Origin: Lacticaseibacillus porcinae
GTDB lineage: Bacteria; Bacillota; Bacilli; Lactobacillales; Lactobacillaceae
Direction of reading: 5' to 3'
DNA: 64,000 nt
Assembly (NCBI RefSeq): GCF_003946305.1
Contig: NZ_RHNS01000001.1
Span: 1 to 64,000, forward strand
Positions 35,829 through 44,867 of the stretch are shown here, piece by piece; the stretch's first letter is position 1; every line of letters starts with the position of its first letter. Below the pieces are notes generated by a model that worked only from the letters and a program-made list of their open reading frames with translations, did not search any database and had not been told where the DNA came from. A program made the position numbers and the translations under genes.

Positions 35829-38800
35829 TTATTCCTTGGTTTCGTGTTCCTTTTGTTCATGCCATTCGTTTAATGAAACTAATCCGCTCATTGCGATCGG
35901 CAACAAAATAACTAAAATGATCAACCCGAAGATCACACCTAACGCCACTTGAATCAAGGTGGTGACGCCACTTGGGATCAACGCGGCAAACGTCCCACCT
36001 AAGATCACGGCAGCAGATAAGACAACCGCACCAATAGTGGTCGAAGCTTTCAACATTCGTTGACGTAAATCAGGCTCTTGTTTGTCGTCTTTAAAGCGGA
36101 TCATCAAGAAGATACTGTAATCCACCCCTAACGCCATCAACATAATGAAGGTGAAGAATGGTGTGTTCCAACTCAACAAGTTATCGCCTAGCACATGGAT
36201 GGAGAATAAGCGGGTGATCCCCATTGAAGCAAAGAACGCAGTGACCAATGTTCCTAAAATGGTCAAAGGTTGAAGGATCGATTGGGTGACCACGATCAAC
36301 GCAATGGCGATCCCGATCAACATGATCGTCGCGGTACGTTGGAAGTCGCCGTTGGCTAAGCTTCTCAAATCGTTGTCTTGAGCCGTTTGCCCAGCGATCG
36401 CTAAGGTGCTACCTTTCAATGCAGAATGTTTGAGTTTGGCTTGCAAATCACGTTTCATATTGGTGAATTGCGTGTTAGCTTTCGTGGAGTTGGGATCGCC
36501 TTTGAAGACGACAGTGAAGTAAGTGATGTGCTTACCATCTGCCATGTAAGTATCCAAACTTGGCTTGAAGGCCTTTGAATGGATCGATGATTTAGGCAAG
36601 TAGAAATCTTTACCCATGTAGGAATTTTGCAATTCTAACAAGTAACTCCGCATGGTCTTAGACCCACTGGCGATCGTCGACAGCCCTTTGTCAGCGTCTG
36701 TTAACCCTGTGCCTAACGCTGACAATTGTTTGGTCATGCCAGAAAGTTTCGTGTTAAGTTCTTGAACGCCAGCGTTAACTTGGTCTTCGCCAGAAGTTAA
36801 AGTTGCCGAGCTATCATCGGCCTTTTTGGTGCCAGCTGCCAATTGACTAGTCCCGTTAGCAACTTGACTCGCACCACTACTCAAAGTGTCAGAACCAAGC
36901 GCTAATGCGTTTAAGCCACTGGCAAGCTGACGCGTTGAAGCAGAAACTTGACTCGCGCCACTAGCGACTTGACTGGAGCCGCCTGCTAATGTGGTTGAAC
37001 CACTCGCCACTTGATTAGCGGCACTAGCAACTTGATTGCTACCACTGGCAAGGTTTTTGCTGCCACTGGCGACTTGACTAGCACCATCGGAAACCTGACT
37101 GGCACCATCAGAAACTTGCTTGGAGCCAGCAGCCAGCTTGGCAGCACTGCTCGTTAAAGTCGAGACATTGCTGGATAATTCAGGAATCGCCGTGGTGAAA
37201 CCAGAAACACCGGTGTTAACTTTGGTGGCAACGCCAGCTAAAGTGCTGATGCCACTGGTCAACGTGGTTAATTGCTTGGTGACACTTGGCATCACAGCAT
37301 TTAAGGTCCCTTGATTTTGGGCGTTCGTGATCACTTTCAGCAAGTTTTGCGCTTCAGTTTGAATGGTCGCCATTTGCGCATTCATCGCATTTAAGTTGGT
37401 GTCTAACGCTTGGGTCCCTTGAGATAATTGACTGAGTTGATCAGACATTTCAGGTAACTTGGTGGTAAATGCACTCGTCGCAGCGGACAATTGACTGTTA
37501 CCAGATGCAACCGTTGCTGCCCCGCTGGCAACATCTTTGGCCCCACTGGCAGTTTTGCTTGCCCCAGTGGCTAACGTGTTGGCCCCACTGGCAACAGATT
37601 GCGCGCCACTAGCCGTTTGACTGGCACCACTAGCTAAGGCACTGGCACCGCTAGCAGCAGATCGTGCCCCACTAGCGACTTGACTGGACCCACTGGCTAA
37701 AGCACTGGCACCACTAGCTGCTGTTTTCACTGAACTTGATGCAGTACCGGCGCCACTGGCGACTTGTTGCGCACCAGAAGCCAGCTTTTGAGTGTTGGTG
37801 TCGATGGCTTTGACGCCATCAGTGTATTGCTTCAACCCTGCTTGCACTTGGCTTGAGCCACTGGCAAGTTTTTTCACTTGAGCGATTTGTTGTGAGGTGT
37901 CAGAGCTAGACAATTGTGAATTGGCGGCGCCTAGCCCACTTTGAATCTTCTTCAAACCGGCTTGGGATGCTTTTAAACCTTTGGTGATGGTTTGGAGTTG
38001 ATCACCTAAATACATTTGCGACAACTTGCTACCACCAGGTTCGGTGACAGAAGCAACCGTTTTAATGCCTGGTTCTTTTTGCAAATATTGCGTCAGATCA
38101 TCGATTGCCGCGAGCTTGGCTTGCGTGTCGAGTTTCTTGTCTGACTTGATGTAAATCGTGGCTGGTGCCGACATCCCTTTGGAGAAGTGATCTTGAATCA
38201 CTAGGTAACCAGCTTTTGATTGATAACTAGAAGGCACTTCATCAGCATTGTTGAAGTTTAATTCAGAATCATACCCTAAAGCAAAAGGTACCCCGACCGC
38301 TAACACCACAGCGATGGCAACCACTGGCTGGGCGATCGCAGCGCGAGACAAGCCGTGCCACAACTTGGAAGACCCTTCGCCACCTGCCACTTTACTTGGC
38401 CAAAACATTTTTTCGCCAAGAACGTTCATGAAGAACATGTTCAGTGTCAACAACACTGGTAGTAACACGACGACCCCAATGGCCACCGCAGAAGCACTTT
38501 GATAAAATGGGAACTTCGCTAACCACAAACTGGAGAACCCGATCAACACAGATAACCCAGAGTACAATACCGTGCGGCCACCATGACGGCGAGTTTCACG
38601 AGTAGCGTCTAGAACTGGCACCCCGGCAGCAAGCTGGCCTTTAAAGTAATCATATAATAGGATATTGTAATCTGTCCCGATCCCAAACAACACGATCACC
38701 AAGAACACTTGAGTGAAGTTAGATAATGGGAAGTTGAAGTGTTGCACCAAGTTCATCACGATCGACAAACTGGTGATAAACGCCACCCCGACGTTTAATA

Positions 38801-39407
38801 AGGAAATGACCGGTACGATCGGTGAACGGAAGACCAACACCAACACGATGAAAATGAAGATCACCGCGATCACTTCAGTTTTTTGGATCCCTTTTTCAGT
38901 GACAGTGGAGAAATCATCGTTTAACGCATCGACCCCGGTGATATAAGTATCGATGCCGTTGAGCTTCAGCTGACTGCGCAACTTCTTGACTTGACTGGCG
39001 ATTTGACCATTGTTTTTAACCGTGATCTGCGCCAGCTGCGTGGTACCGTCTTTCGCCTGGAGCTGCTTTTTAGTTTCAGCGTTGTCGCTTGGGCCTAAGA
39101 CTTTGGTGACGGTTAAGCCGGACTCATTTTGGAGTTCGGATAACTTGGTGTCGATTTGTTTGGATTGATGCGTCGACAGTTTGTTGTCACCGTTAGAGAA
39201 CACCGCCGTATACGTGCGGACCGCTTTGTTCCCGTTGGCCTTTTTTTCAATGCGCGATGCCACTTGGCTTGGTGCATTGTCTGGCAGCGTGACTGCCCCT
39301 TTTTCACGCACCAGCGCCGAAACGTTAGGCAGCGCGATAATGGCGATGGCCACGATCACGATCCAAGCAATCAGCGCCGGGTAATGCTTTTGTGTGAATT
39401 CCTTCAT
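35829..39407 (-). CDS. MMPL/RND-family transporter with long heptad-repeat ectodomain
   Basis: A 1192-aa RND-superfamily exporter. A first helix near the N-terminus (ALIAWIVIVAIAIIALP) is followed by a small ectodomain, a block of helices containing FGIGTDYNILLYDYFKG, a very long second ectodomain, and a second membrane block with ALGVDYSIFLMIRFKDD. The second ectodomain holds two arrays of about 7-residue repeats of the type ASGASQV (genome about 37500-37790 and 36880-37130), as in YhgE/Pip-like proteins. The start at 39407 has GAGGGGATAAC upstream. A divergent TetR gene probably regulates it. Substrate unknown; lipid, drug or peptide export is possible. Confidence 0.88.
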   Translation of the reverse strand: MKEFTQKHYPALIAWIVIVAIAIIALPNVSALVREKGAVTLPDNAPSQVASRIEKKANGNKAVRTYTAVFSNGDNKLSTHQSKQIDTKLSELQNESGLTVTKVLGPSDNAETKKQLQAKDGTTQLAQITVKNNGQIASQVKKLRSQLKLNGIDTYITGVDALNDDFSTVTEKGIQKTEVIAVIFIFIVLVLVFRSPIVPVISLLNVGVAFITSLSIVMNLVQHFNFPLSNFTQVFLVIVLFGIGTDYNILLYDYFKGQLAAGVPVLDATRETRRHGGRTVLYSGLSVLIGFSSLWLAKFPFYQSASAVAIGVVVLLPVLLTLNMFFMNVLGEKMFWPSKVAGGEGSSKLWHGLSRAAIAQPVVAIAVVLAVGVPFALGYDSELNFNNADEVPSSYQSKAGYLVIQDHFSKGMSAPATIYIKSDKKLDTQAKLAAIDDLTQYLQKEPGIKTVASVTEPGGSKLSQMYLGDQLQTITKGLKASQAGLKKIQSGLGAANSQLSSSDTSQQIAQVKKLASGSSQVQAGLKQYTDGVKAIDTNTQKLASGAQQVASGAGTASSSVKTAASGASALASGSSQVASGARSAASGASALASGASQTASGAQSVASGANTLATGASKTASGAKDVASGAATVASGNSQLSAATSAFTTKLPEMSDQLSQLSQGTQALDTNLNAMNAQMATIQTEAQNLLKVITNAQNQGTLNAVMPSVTKQLTTLTSGISTLAGVATKVNTGVSGFTTAIPELSSNVSTLTSSAAKLAAGSKQVSDGASQVSDGASQVASGSKNLASGSNQVASAANQVASGSTTLAGGSSQVASGASQVSASTRQLASGLNALALGSDTLSSGASQVANGTSQLAAGTKKADDSSATLTSGEDQVNAGVQELNTKLSGMTKQLSALGTGLTDADKGLSTIASGSKTMRSYLLELQNSYMGKDFYLPKSSIHSKAFKPSLDTYMADGKHITYFTVVFKGDPNSTKANTQFTNMKRDLQAKLKHSALKGSTLAIAGQTAQDNDLRSLANGDFQRTATIMLIGIAIALIVVTQSILQPLTILGTLVTAFFASMGITRLFSIHVLGDNLLSWNTPFFTFIMLMALGVDYSIFLMIRFKDDKQEPDLRQRMLKASTTIGAVVLSAAVILGGTFAALIPSGVTTLIQVALGVIFGLIILVILLPIAMSGLVSLNEWHEQKEHETKE

Positions 39408-39505
39408 GTTATCCCCTCGTATCAACAATTTCATGATTTATATCGTAAGGCTTGGCGATTGAATGGGCCTTGATCAACATCAAGAAAATTCATATCATCG
39501 TCAAA

Positions 39506-39619
39506 ATTTAGACACTTGTAAAACCACAAAATTCATGATAGATTCGAGTCAAGGAATAGACAAGATACAATCTTTAGTCTGACGTCTAAAGTTGGACACA
39601 ATGATTGATTTGTCTAAAT
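39506..39619. promoter_or_regulatory. Operator candidates in the MMPL-tetR divergent spacer
   Basis: A 20-bp imperfect palindrome (39572-39591; half-sites CTTTAG and CTAAAG) overlaps the expected start of tetR transcription, just after a TACAAT -10 box (39566-39571). Related half-sites ATTTAGACA (39506-39514) and TGTCTAAAT (39611-39619) are exact reverse complements of each other on either side. This arrangement suits a TetR dimer repressing both genes. Confidence 0.5.
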
Positions 39620-39637
39620 GTAAGGGGATTAATTTTC

Positions 39638-40228
39638 ATGAAATATGATCCACAGAAAAAGTTGAATCGCAACACTCAGCGCACGTTAAAGGCGTTTTCT
39701 GAAGCGATGTTTGGGTTACTGGGTGAAAAGAACTTTGAAAAGATCACAGTCAATGAGTTGTGTGCACGTTGTGACTACCCGCGCGCAACGTTTTACAACT
39801 ACTTCGATGACAAATACGACCTGGTGTCTTATTGCTGGTATCAACTCGGCAAAGATGCGCATCTCGACGCGGCGCAAACCTTGCCGACGAATGAATCACT
39901 GCTGGCGGTGTTTGATGAAGTCTATCGCTTATTCACTGAGCACCACGATTTACTCAATCGCGTCGTCGAACATAATCCGATCGATGGCTTGTTGATCAAC
40001 GACTTCATTCACCACTTCAATCAGGTGATGACGCAGTTGTTTGCCAATGGCTTATCCAATCATCAAACCAAAACACCGATCGAATTAATGGCGCAATATT
40101 ACTCAAACACTGTGTTGTTGGTTTTAAAATGGGTGTTCTTGGCGCAACACAACGTTACCTTAGATACTGCACGCAGTTATTTGACCGAATTGTTGACCAA
40201 ACCGTTTCTGTCAGACGCCAACAATTGA
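39638..40228 (+). CDS. TetR/AcrR-family regulator, divergent from the MMPL gene
   Basis: A 196-aa repressor-like protein. The N-terminal helix-turn-helix reads KITVNELCARCDYPRATFYNYF (about 32-53); the C-terminal ligand/dimer domain is of the TetR_C type found in DhaS-like regulators. The start at 39638 has AAGGGGATTAA upstream. Divergent position and palindromes in the spacer indicate that it controls the MMPL exporter and itself. Its last 52 bp overlap the convergent TetR gene. Confidence 0.85.
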   Translation: MKYDPQKKLNRNTQRTLKAFSEAMFGLLGEKNFEKITVNELCARCDYPRATFYNYFDDKYDLVSYCWYQLGKDAHLDAAQTLPTNESLLAVFDEVYRLFTEHHDLLNRVVEHNPIDGLLINDFIHHFNQVMTQLFANGLSNHQTKTPIELMAQYYSNTVLLVLKWVFLAQHNVTLDTARSYLTELLTKPFLSDANN

Positions 40229-40716
40229 GCGTTTAACAACGCCACCACTTCTGCTTGAGACAATGTTTGACTTTGGGTGAGCCAAGTTTTGATCAAGCCG
40301 ATCGCCCCATTCACCAAAAAACAATTCACCGCGGCTTCGTATGGCAGCGGCGCTTCAAATCCAGTCACCAACTGCGTATGTAGGCTCGGCGTGACTGGGT
40401 TTTTTGCGATGCGAGTAAAAGCGGCTTTATGTGCGGTTAAATACTGCATCAACCCGTTCAGCCAAGTGGTATACGCGCCATCAAGTTTCACCGGGGCCGC
40501 TTGCGTGAACTTGTCCAGCAGGTCTTGCAAACTGTCGGCGGTAATTTGATCGGCAAGGTCTTGCACTGTTTGATAATGCAAATAAAATGTCCCGCGACCC
40601 ACATCAGCTAAATTAGTCAGTTCCTGGACCGAAATTTGGTCTTCAGGTTTTTGTTGGGCTAAGGCTAAGAACGCTTCAGTGAGCGCTTGGCGCGTTTTGC
40701 GAACACGACGATCCAT
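40177..40716 (-). CDS. Second TetR/AcrR-family regulator
   Basis: A 179-aa regulator with helix-turn-helix QISVQELTNLADVGRGTFYLHY (about 28-49) and a different effector domain. The start at 40716 (MDRRVRKTRQAL) has AAGGAGAAAACCGCT upstream. The gene converges on and overlaps the neighbouring TetR gene by 52 bp in another frame. No obvious target gene is adjacent apart from the MMPL system. The two proteins share only the DNA-binding fold, so this is not a recent duplication. Confidence 0.85.
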   Translation of the reverse strand: MDRRVRKTRQALTEAFLALAQQKPEDQISVQELTNLADVGRGTFYLHYQTVQDLADQITADSLQDLLDKFTQAAPVKLDGAYTTWLNGLMQYLTAHKAAFTRIAKNPVTPSLHTQLVTGFEAPLPYEAAVNCFLVNGAIGLIKTWLTQSQTLSQAEVVALLNAQLLASDRNGLVNNSVK

Positions 40717-40870
40717 AGCGGTTTTCTCCTTGTCATTAATGAACATCTGTCTATAATTTAACACAACGATAGTTTAATAGAAAGTGGCTAGCGCTTTAAA
40801 ACTTTTGCTGGATTGTTTATTATTGAACGCTTGTCCGTTAATAAACGGTAATTTATCGCTGTTTGACCTT

Positions 40871-40903
40871 AAAAAAAGCCTCAGTCAGTTGACTGAGGCT
40901 TTT
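40871..40903. terminator. recO operon terminator
   Basis: A perfect hairpin of about 12 bp with A7 left and T4 right; on the minus strand the T-run ends the era-recO transcript. The recO stop codon lies inside the stem. Confidence 0.85.
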
Positions 40904-41684
40904 CATCGTCTGCCAGTGGTGGCAGCTTCGCATCCCACTGATGCATTTGATCCAGAAACTGCTTGGCTTTCGGCACTACGCCGACTGTATCTTGATAAAT
41001 GCGATCAAGCACGCGTCGAAGGTCTTTTTTCGTGGCATCAGAGACTTGAATGCTATGCAATTGCTTGAGATCCACCACGGAGAACCACCGCAACAAGTAC
41101 ATCGCTTTAGGTGACACATGGAAGCGATAATTATCCAGATGCCAATGGTCGCGGCATAACACCCCACCATATTGCTCTGAATAATCTAGCGGCAAGTCGC
41201 TACGACCATCGATCACACATCCCCGCCATTCTGGTTGCACCCCGAATGCTTGCAGCAGCTGAACTTCAGTGATGTTGGTGACCACTGCAGGATCTAAACC
41301 ATCATCGATCAACTGCAGCGACGTTTGGGCTTGTTGATACCATCGCGGTATCGCTTCGCCATCAGGAAAGGCTTCATCGATCAAGCTCAACAAATAAGTC
41401 GCATAAGCATTGAGTTCAATATCTTGGCTGATGTGTTGAAACTGAGTCGCATCTTTGACAGTGGTCATAAAACTTAAGCCGTTATCATTGATCGACCCGA
41501 CGTAAGTGCCGACAGTAAATGGCAAAAAGCCCGCCGCCATCCGAAATCCTGGCTTGCGAGCACGATGGAGCATAAACATTTTTTTGCCAAAACGATCGGT
41601 CATCAGCTTCACTAACATATCAGATTCCCGATAGTTGTGACGGGCTAACACCAAACCGTTGAATTCAGCGACTTCTTTACTCAC
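40881..41684 (-). CDS. recO: DNA repair protein RecO
   Basis: A 267-aa recombination mediator that loads RecA with RecR. The N-terminal OB fold starts [26 protein letters not shown] and is followed by a helical domain. The usual two-CxxC zinc site is reduced to isolated cysteines (WRGCVIDGR and GVLCRDHW). The start is GTG 41684, which overlaps the era TGA, with AAGGATCTCAA upstream. Conserved position after era. Confidence 0.93.
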   Translation of the reverse strand: MSKEVAEFNGLVLARHNYRESDMLVKLMTDRFGKKMFMLHRARKPGFRMAAGFLPFTVGTYVGSINDNGLSFMTTVKDATQFQHISQDIELNAYATYLLSLIDEAFPDGEAIPRWYQQAQTSLQLIDDGLDPAVVTNITEVQLLQAFGVQPEWRGCVIDGRSDLPLDYSEQYGGVLCRDHWHLDNYRFHVSPKAMYLLRWFSVVDLKQLHSIQVSDATKKDLRRVLDRIYQDTVGVVPKAKQFLDQMHQWDAKLPPLADDEKPQSTD

Positions 41685-42583
41685 TTGAGATCCTTCATGT
41701 TATAACCTAAGGTGCGCAAGTATTGGTTGTTGTCGCGCCAATTCTTTTGGACGCGTACCCATAACTTCAAGTTGACCTTCTCCCCTAGCAGCAATTCGAT
41801 TTCTCGGCGAGCTCGGGTCCCGATTTTTTTAAGCATCGAGCCACCTTTCCCGATCACGATGGCTTTTTGACCGTCGCGTTCAACAATGATGTACGCTTCG
41901 ATGATCAACTTACCATTTTCGGTGCGGTCTTTCATGCGTTCAACCACTACCGCTGCTGAATGGGGAATTTCTTTTTCCGTGAGGTGTAAGATCTGTTCAC
42001 GGATCAATTCACCAACCACAAAATATTCTGGGTGATCGGTCAATTGATCATCAGGATAATATTGCGGGCCTTCTGGCAACTTAGAGGTCAAGTCGGTGAG
42101 CAATTCATCGACATTGTTCCCTTCCGTTGCAGAAATTGGATAAACGCCAGCAAAATCATGGCCATGACGATAGTGATCGATGAATGGTAATAATTCATCT
42201 GGCGTGATCAAATCAATTTTGTTGACTACTAAGTACACTGGCTTAGTGACATTGGCCAGTTGACTCATGATGTATTGGTCACCAGCGCCTGGGCGTTCGT
42301 CAGCAGGTACCATGAACAACACGGCGTCGACTTGGTTTAACGTCGACAATGCCGCCGTATCCATGTAGTTGTCGAGTTCGTTTTTCGGTTTGTGGACCCC
42401 TGGGGTGTCGACAAACACGATTTGCGCGTCGTCAGTGGTGTAAATGCCGTTGATCTTGTTGCGGGTCGTTTGGGCTTTTGGCGACATGATCGCAATTTTT
42501 TCGCCGAGGACGCGGTTCATAAACGTCGACTTGCCGACGTTAGGGCGACCGATGATGGAAACAAAACCTGAATGATGAGTCAA
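41681..42583 (-). CDS. era: GTPase Era
   Basis: A 300-aa GTPase that binds 16S rRNA and assists 30S assembly. G1 is [10 protein letters not shown]3 is [10 protein letters not shown]4 is NKID, followed by a C-terminal KH domain with [18 protein letters not shown] place the start at TTG 42583 (AAAGGAGAACTCAT upstream), which overlaps the cdd stop TGA. The open frame continues upstream to 42820, but that part is out-of-frame cdd. Confidence 0.95.
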   Translation of the reverse strand: MTHHSGFVSIIGRPNVGKSTFMNRVLGEKIAIMSPKAQTTRNKINGIYTTDDAQIVFVDTPGVHKPKNELDNYMDTAALSTLNQVDAVLFMVPADERPGAGDQYIMSQLANVTKPVYLVVNKIDLITPDELLPFIDHYRHGHDFAGVYPISATEGNNVDELLTDLTSKLPEGPQYYPDDQLTDHPEYFVVGELIREQILHLTEKEIPHSAAVVVERMKDRTENGKLIIEAYIIVERDGQKAIVIGKGGSMLKKIGTRARREIELLLGEKVNLKLWVRVQKNWRDNNQYLRTLGYNMKDLK

Positions 42584-42969
42584 ATGAGTTCTCCTTTTAA
42601 AAATGCCCCGGGTAAAATCGCCGCAACAGTTGTCGTCACAGTGCTCCCGGATAAATTGGTGAGATAAACTGGTGCTGTTTGCGGCAGGAATTCTGAAATC
42701 ACTTGCCGACATGCGCCACATGGTGAAATCGGGCCTTCCGTTTGACCGATCACGGCGATGGCGACCAGATCTTGATGTCCAGCAGACACGGCATTGAAAA
42801 TGGCATTGCGCTCTGCACACATGCTTAAGCCATAACTGGCATTTTCAATGTTGCAACCGCCGAAGATCTCACCGGTGCTAGCCTTCACGGCAGCCCCTAC
42901 CGCAAATTTGGAATATGGGGAATATGATTTCTCCCGCGCTTTGGTTGCCACTTGAATCAAATCATCCAT
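42580..42969 (-). CDS. cdd: Cytidine deaminase
   Basis: A 129-aa homotetrameric cytidine deaminase for pyrimidine salvage. The zinc site is CAERNAIF (C with catalytic E) and PCGACRQV. The start at 42969 ([11 protein letters not shown]) has TTGGAGGTAAGTGAC upstream. It lies in the conserved dgkA-cdd-era order and overlaps the era start. Confidence 0.95.
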   Translation of the reverse strand: MDDLIQVATKAREKSYSPYSKFAVGAAVKASTGEIFGGCNIENASYGLSMCAERNAIFNAVSAGHQDLVAIAVIGQTEGPISPCGACRQVISEFLPQTAPVYLTNLSGSTVTTTVAAILPGAFLKGELI

Positions 42970-42970
42970 G

Positions 42971-43372
42971 TCACTTACCTCCAAATAGATAAGGCCAAAA
43001 TACCAGCACACCGATCAACGCTGCGCCAATGCCGATCACTAGCACAAACCCTGCCGCCATATTCAATAAGCGCCCGATCAAGGGATCTGAATCAAAGTCT
43101 GGTCCCACTTGTAGGCGCACCAATGCTTCAACCACTGAATTAGCCAGTTCTGCGGCGATCACTGAAATCATCGCCAACACTAGCCATAACCAATCACGGC
43201 GTGTCACTTGCAACCAAAACCCAGCAATGATCACCACCACACTGGCAAACAGGTCAAAGCGTAAATTACGTTCACGCTTTAGCGCTGAGCCGACGCCATG
43301 TAAGGCATGGCGAAGTGATTGACTAAAGTGTTTATTTTTATGCGCCGGACTACCGTTTGAGGCCATAAGCAT
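42971..43372 (-). CDS. dgkA: Diacylglycerol/undecaprenol kinase
   Basis: A 133-aa integral membrane kinase with three helices after an amphipathic N-terminus. The catalytic region AAELANSVVEALVR corresponds to the ELNTAIE-type motif. Gram-positive members phosphorylate undecaprenol for cell-wall synthesis. The start overlaps ybeY by 23 bp; ATG 43366 is an alternative, and neither has a convincing RBS, so translation probably depends on coupling. Confidence 0.9.
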   Translation of the reverse strand: MLMASNGSPAHKNKHFSQSLRHALHGVGSALKRERNLRFDLFASVVVIIAGFWLQVTRRDWLWLVLAMISVIAAELANSVVEALVRLQVGPDFDSDPLIGRLLNMAAGFVLVIGIGAALIGVLVFWPYLFGGK

Positions 43373-43808
43373 CTAAGATTTTTTCTTGCAATGGGATCAT
43401 CACTGCTTCATCTTCTGGTTTGATGTGATCATAACCGTTTAAGTGTAAGAAGCCGTGCACCACGGTGTAGCCGAGTTCGCGTTCAAAAGAATGCCCGTAG
43501 TCGACAGATTGCGCGCGGACTTTGTCAGGATCGATGAACAAGTCGCCGATATTTTCTGGCAAGCCTGGGACGTCAGGTAAATCATCTTCCCCATCTTCAA
43601 TGGCAAAGCTGATCACATCAGTCACGCGATCAGTGTCGCGATATTCACGGTTGATGCGTTGAATTTCTTCATCAGACACGATCGTGATCGACATTTCTGT
43701 ATCTTCAGGCTTTTTCAGTTGTTCACCGCAAAAGGCCACCAGCTTCTTCACCAAGTCTTGGTGTTCGGCATCTAAGCGGTTGTCATCATCGTAAAATTCT
43801 AAATCCAT
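43350..43808 (-). CDS. ybeY: Endoribonuclease YbeY
   Basis: A 152-aa metallo-endoribonuclease acting in 16S rRNA 3' maturation and ribosome quality control. The zinc motif reads HGFLHLNGYDH (about 117-127). GGAGAATAAACCCTG precedes the ATG. It lies 6 bp after phoH, in the phoH-ybeY-dgkA-cdd-era-recO cluster. Confidence 0.96.
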   Translation of the reverse strand: MDLEFYDDDNRLDAEHQDLVKKLVAFCGEQLKKPEDTEMSITIVSDEEIQRINREYRDTDRVTDVISFAIEDGEDDLPDVPGLPENIGDLFIDPDKVRAQSVDYGHSFERELGYTVVHGFLHLNGYDHIKPEDEAVMIPLQEKILDAYGLKR

Positions 43809-43814
43809 CAGGGT

Positions 43815-44795
43815 TTATTCTCCTTTAAGGGTTTCGGCATCAGTTTGGGCATAAGCATCGATGATCGCAGCCACCACTGGATGGCGCACGACATCTGCAG
43901 CAGAAAATTCAGTAAACGCGATGTGGTCAACGTTTTTCAGGAGGTGTTGGGCTTGTATCAAACCAGATTTCGCGTTATGCGGCAAATCGATTTGGGTGAT
44001 ATCTCCTTGGACGATCATCTTTGACCCAAAACCTAAGCGGGTGAGAAACATTTTCATTTGTGCTTGGGTGGTGTTTTGCGCTTCATCGAGAATCGCAAAG
44101 GCGTTATCTAACGTCCGCCCACGCATGTATGCCAACGGTGCAATTTCGATCACGCCACGGTCCATCAAACGATCGGTGTGTTCTTTGCCAAGTACCGCGT
44201 ACAAGGCATCATAAACTGGCCGCAAGTAAGGATCGACTTTTTCTTTTAAGTCCCCTGGCAAAAAGCCTAATGACTCACCAGCTTCAACGGCTGGCCGGGT
44301 TAAAATGATGCGCTCGACTTCTCCAGCTTTCAAAGCAGCGACTGCCATGACCACTGCGAGATAAGTTTTCCCAGTGCCGGCAGGGCCGATCCCAAAGGTA
44401 ATGTCATTGTGGCGGATCTTGTTAACATATTGCCGTTGACCAAAGTTTTTGACCCGGATCGGCGCGCCTTTGGCATCTTTGATCAAGGTTTCATTGTACA
44501 TGTCAGCAAAATAATCCAAGGTCCCGCGTTTGGCCATGTTCAAACCGCTAGCAATATCTGCTGCTGAGAGTTTGATGCCTTGTTGCAAGAGCTTTTGGAT
44601 CTGCGCCAACAGTTGATACGCTAAGCTGGCATTGTGACTATCGCCGCTTAATCGCAATTCATTGCCAAAAGGCGCGATGGTGACATCTAAGGCTGATTCG
44701 ATCATTTTGAAGTGTTCATCATTGATCCCAGCCATCGTGATCGCTTCGTCTGGATCACTTAACAAAAAGGTCTTGTTACTGGTGTTTTCCGCCAA
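43815..44795 (-). CDS. phoH: PhoH-family ATPase
   Basis: A 326-aa PhoH protein: a small N-terminal KH-like region, then a P-loop ATPase with Walker A GIGPAGTGKTYLAVVMA and Walker B AILDEAQN. Often linked with YbeY in RNA metabolism. I choose TTG 44795 with GAGGAGG nine bases upstream; the frame remains open to 44822 but without an RBS. First gene of the cluster. Confidence 0.93.
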   Translation of the reverse strand: MAENTSNKTFLLSDPDEAITMAGINDEHFKMIESALDVTIAPFGNELRLSGDSHNASLAYQLLAQIQKLLQQGIKLSAADIASGLNMAKRGTLDYFADMYNETLIKDAKGAPIRVKNFGQRQYVNKIRHNDITFGIGPAGTGKTYLAVVMAVAALKAGEVERIILTRPAVEAGESLGFLPGDLKEKVDPYLRPVYDALYAVLGKEHTDRLMDRGVIEIAPLAYMRGRTLDNAFAILDEAQNTTQAQMKMFLTRLGFGSKMIVQGDITQIDLPHNAKSGLIQAQHLLKNVDHIAFTEFSAADVVRHPVVAAIIDAYAQTDAETLKGE

Positions 44796-44867
44796 AAAGT
44801 TTGGCCTCCTCAAAAGATACAATTTCTCTATATTTTACCACAAGCCGCGTCATTTCGGGATAGCGTA

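Noticed and set aside
36640-37790. Short tandem repeats resembling a CRISPR array
   Set aside because: They are in frame in a long coding sequence, are degenerate at 21 bp, and encode heptads without spacers.
42584-42820. Longer N-terminus for Era
   Set aside because: The upstream frame is cdd read in another phase; the TTG at 42583 has the RBS and overlaps the cdd stop.
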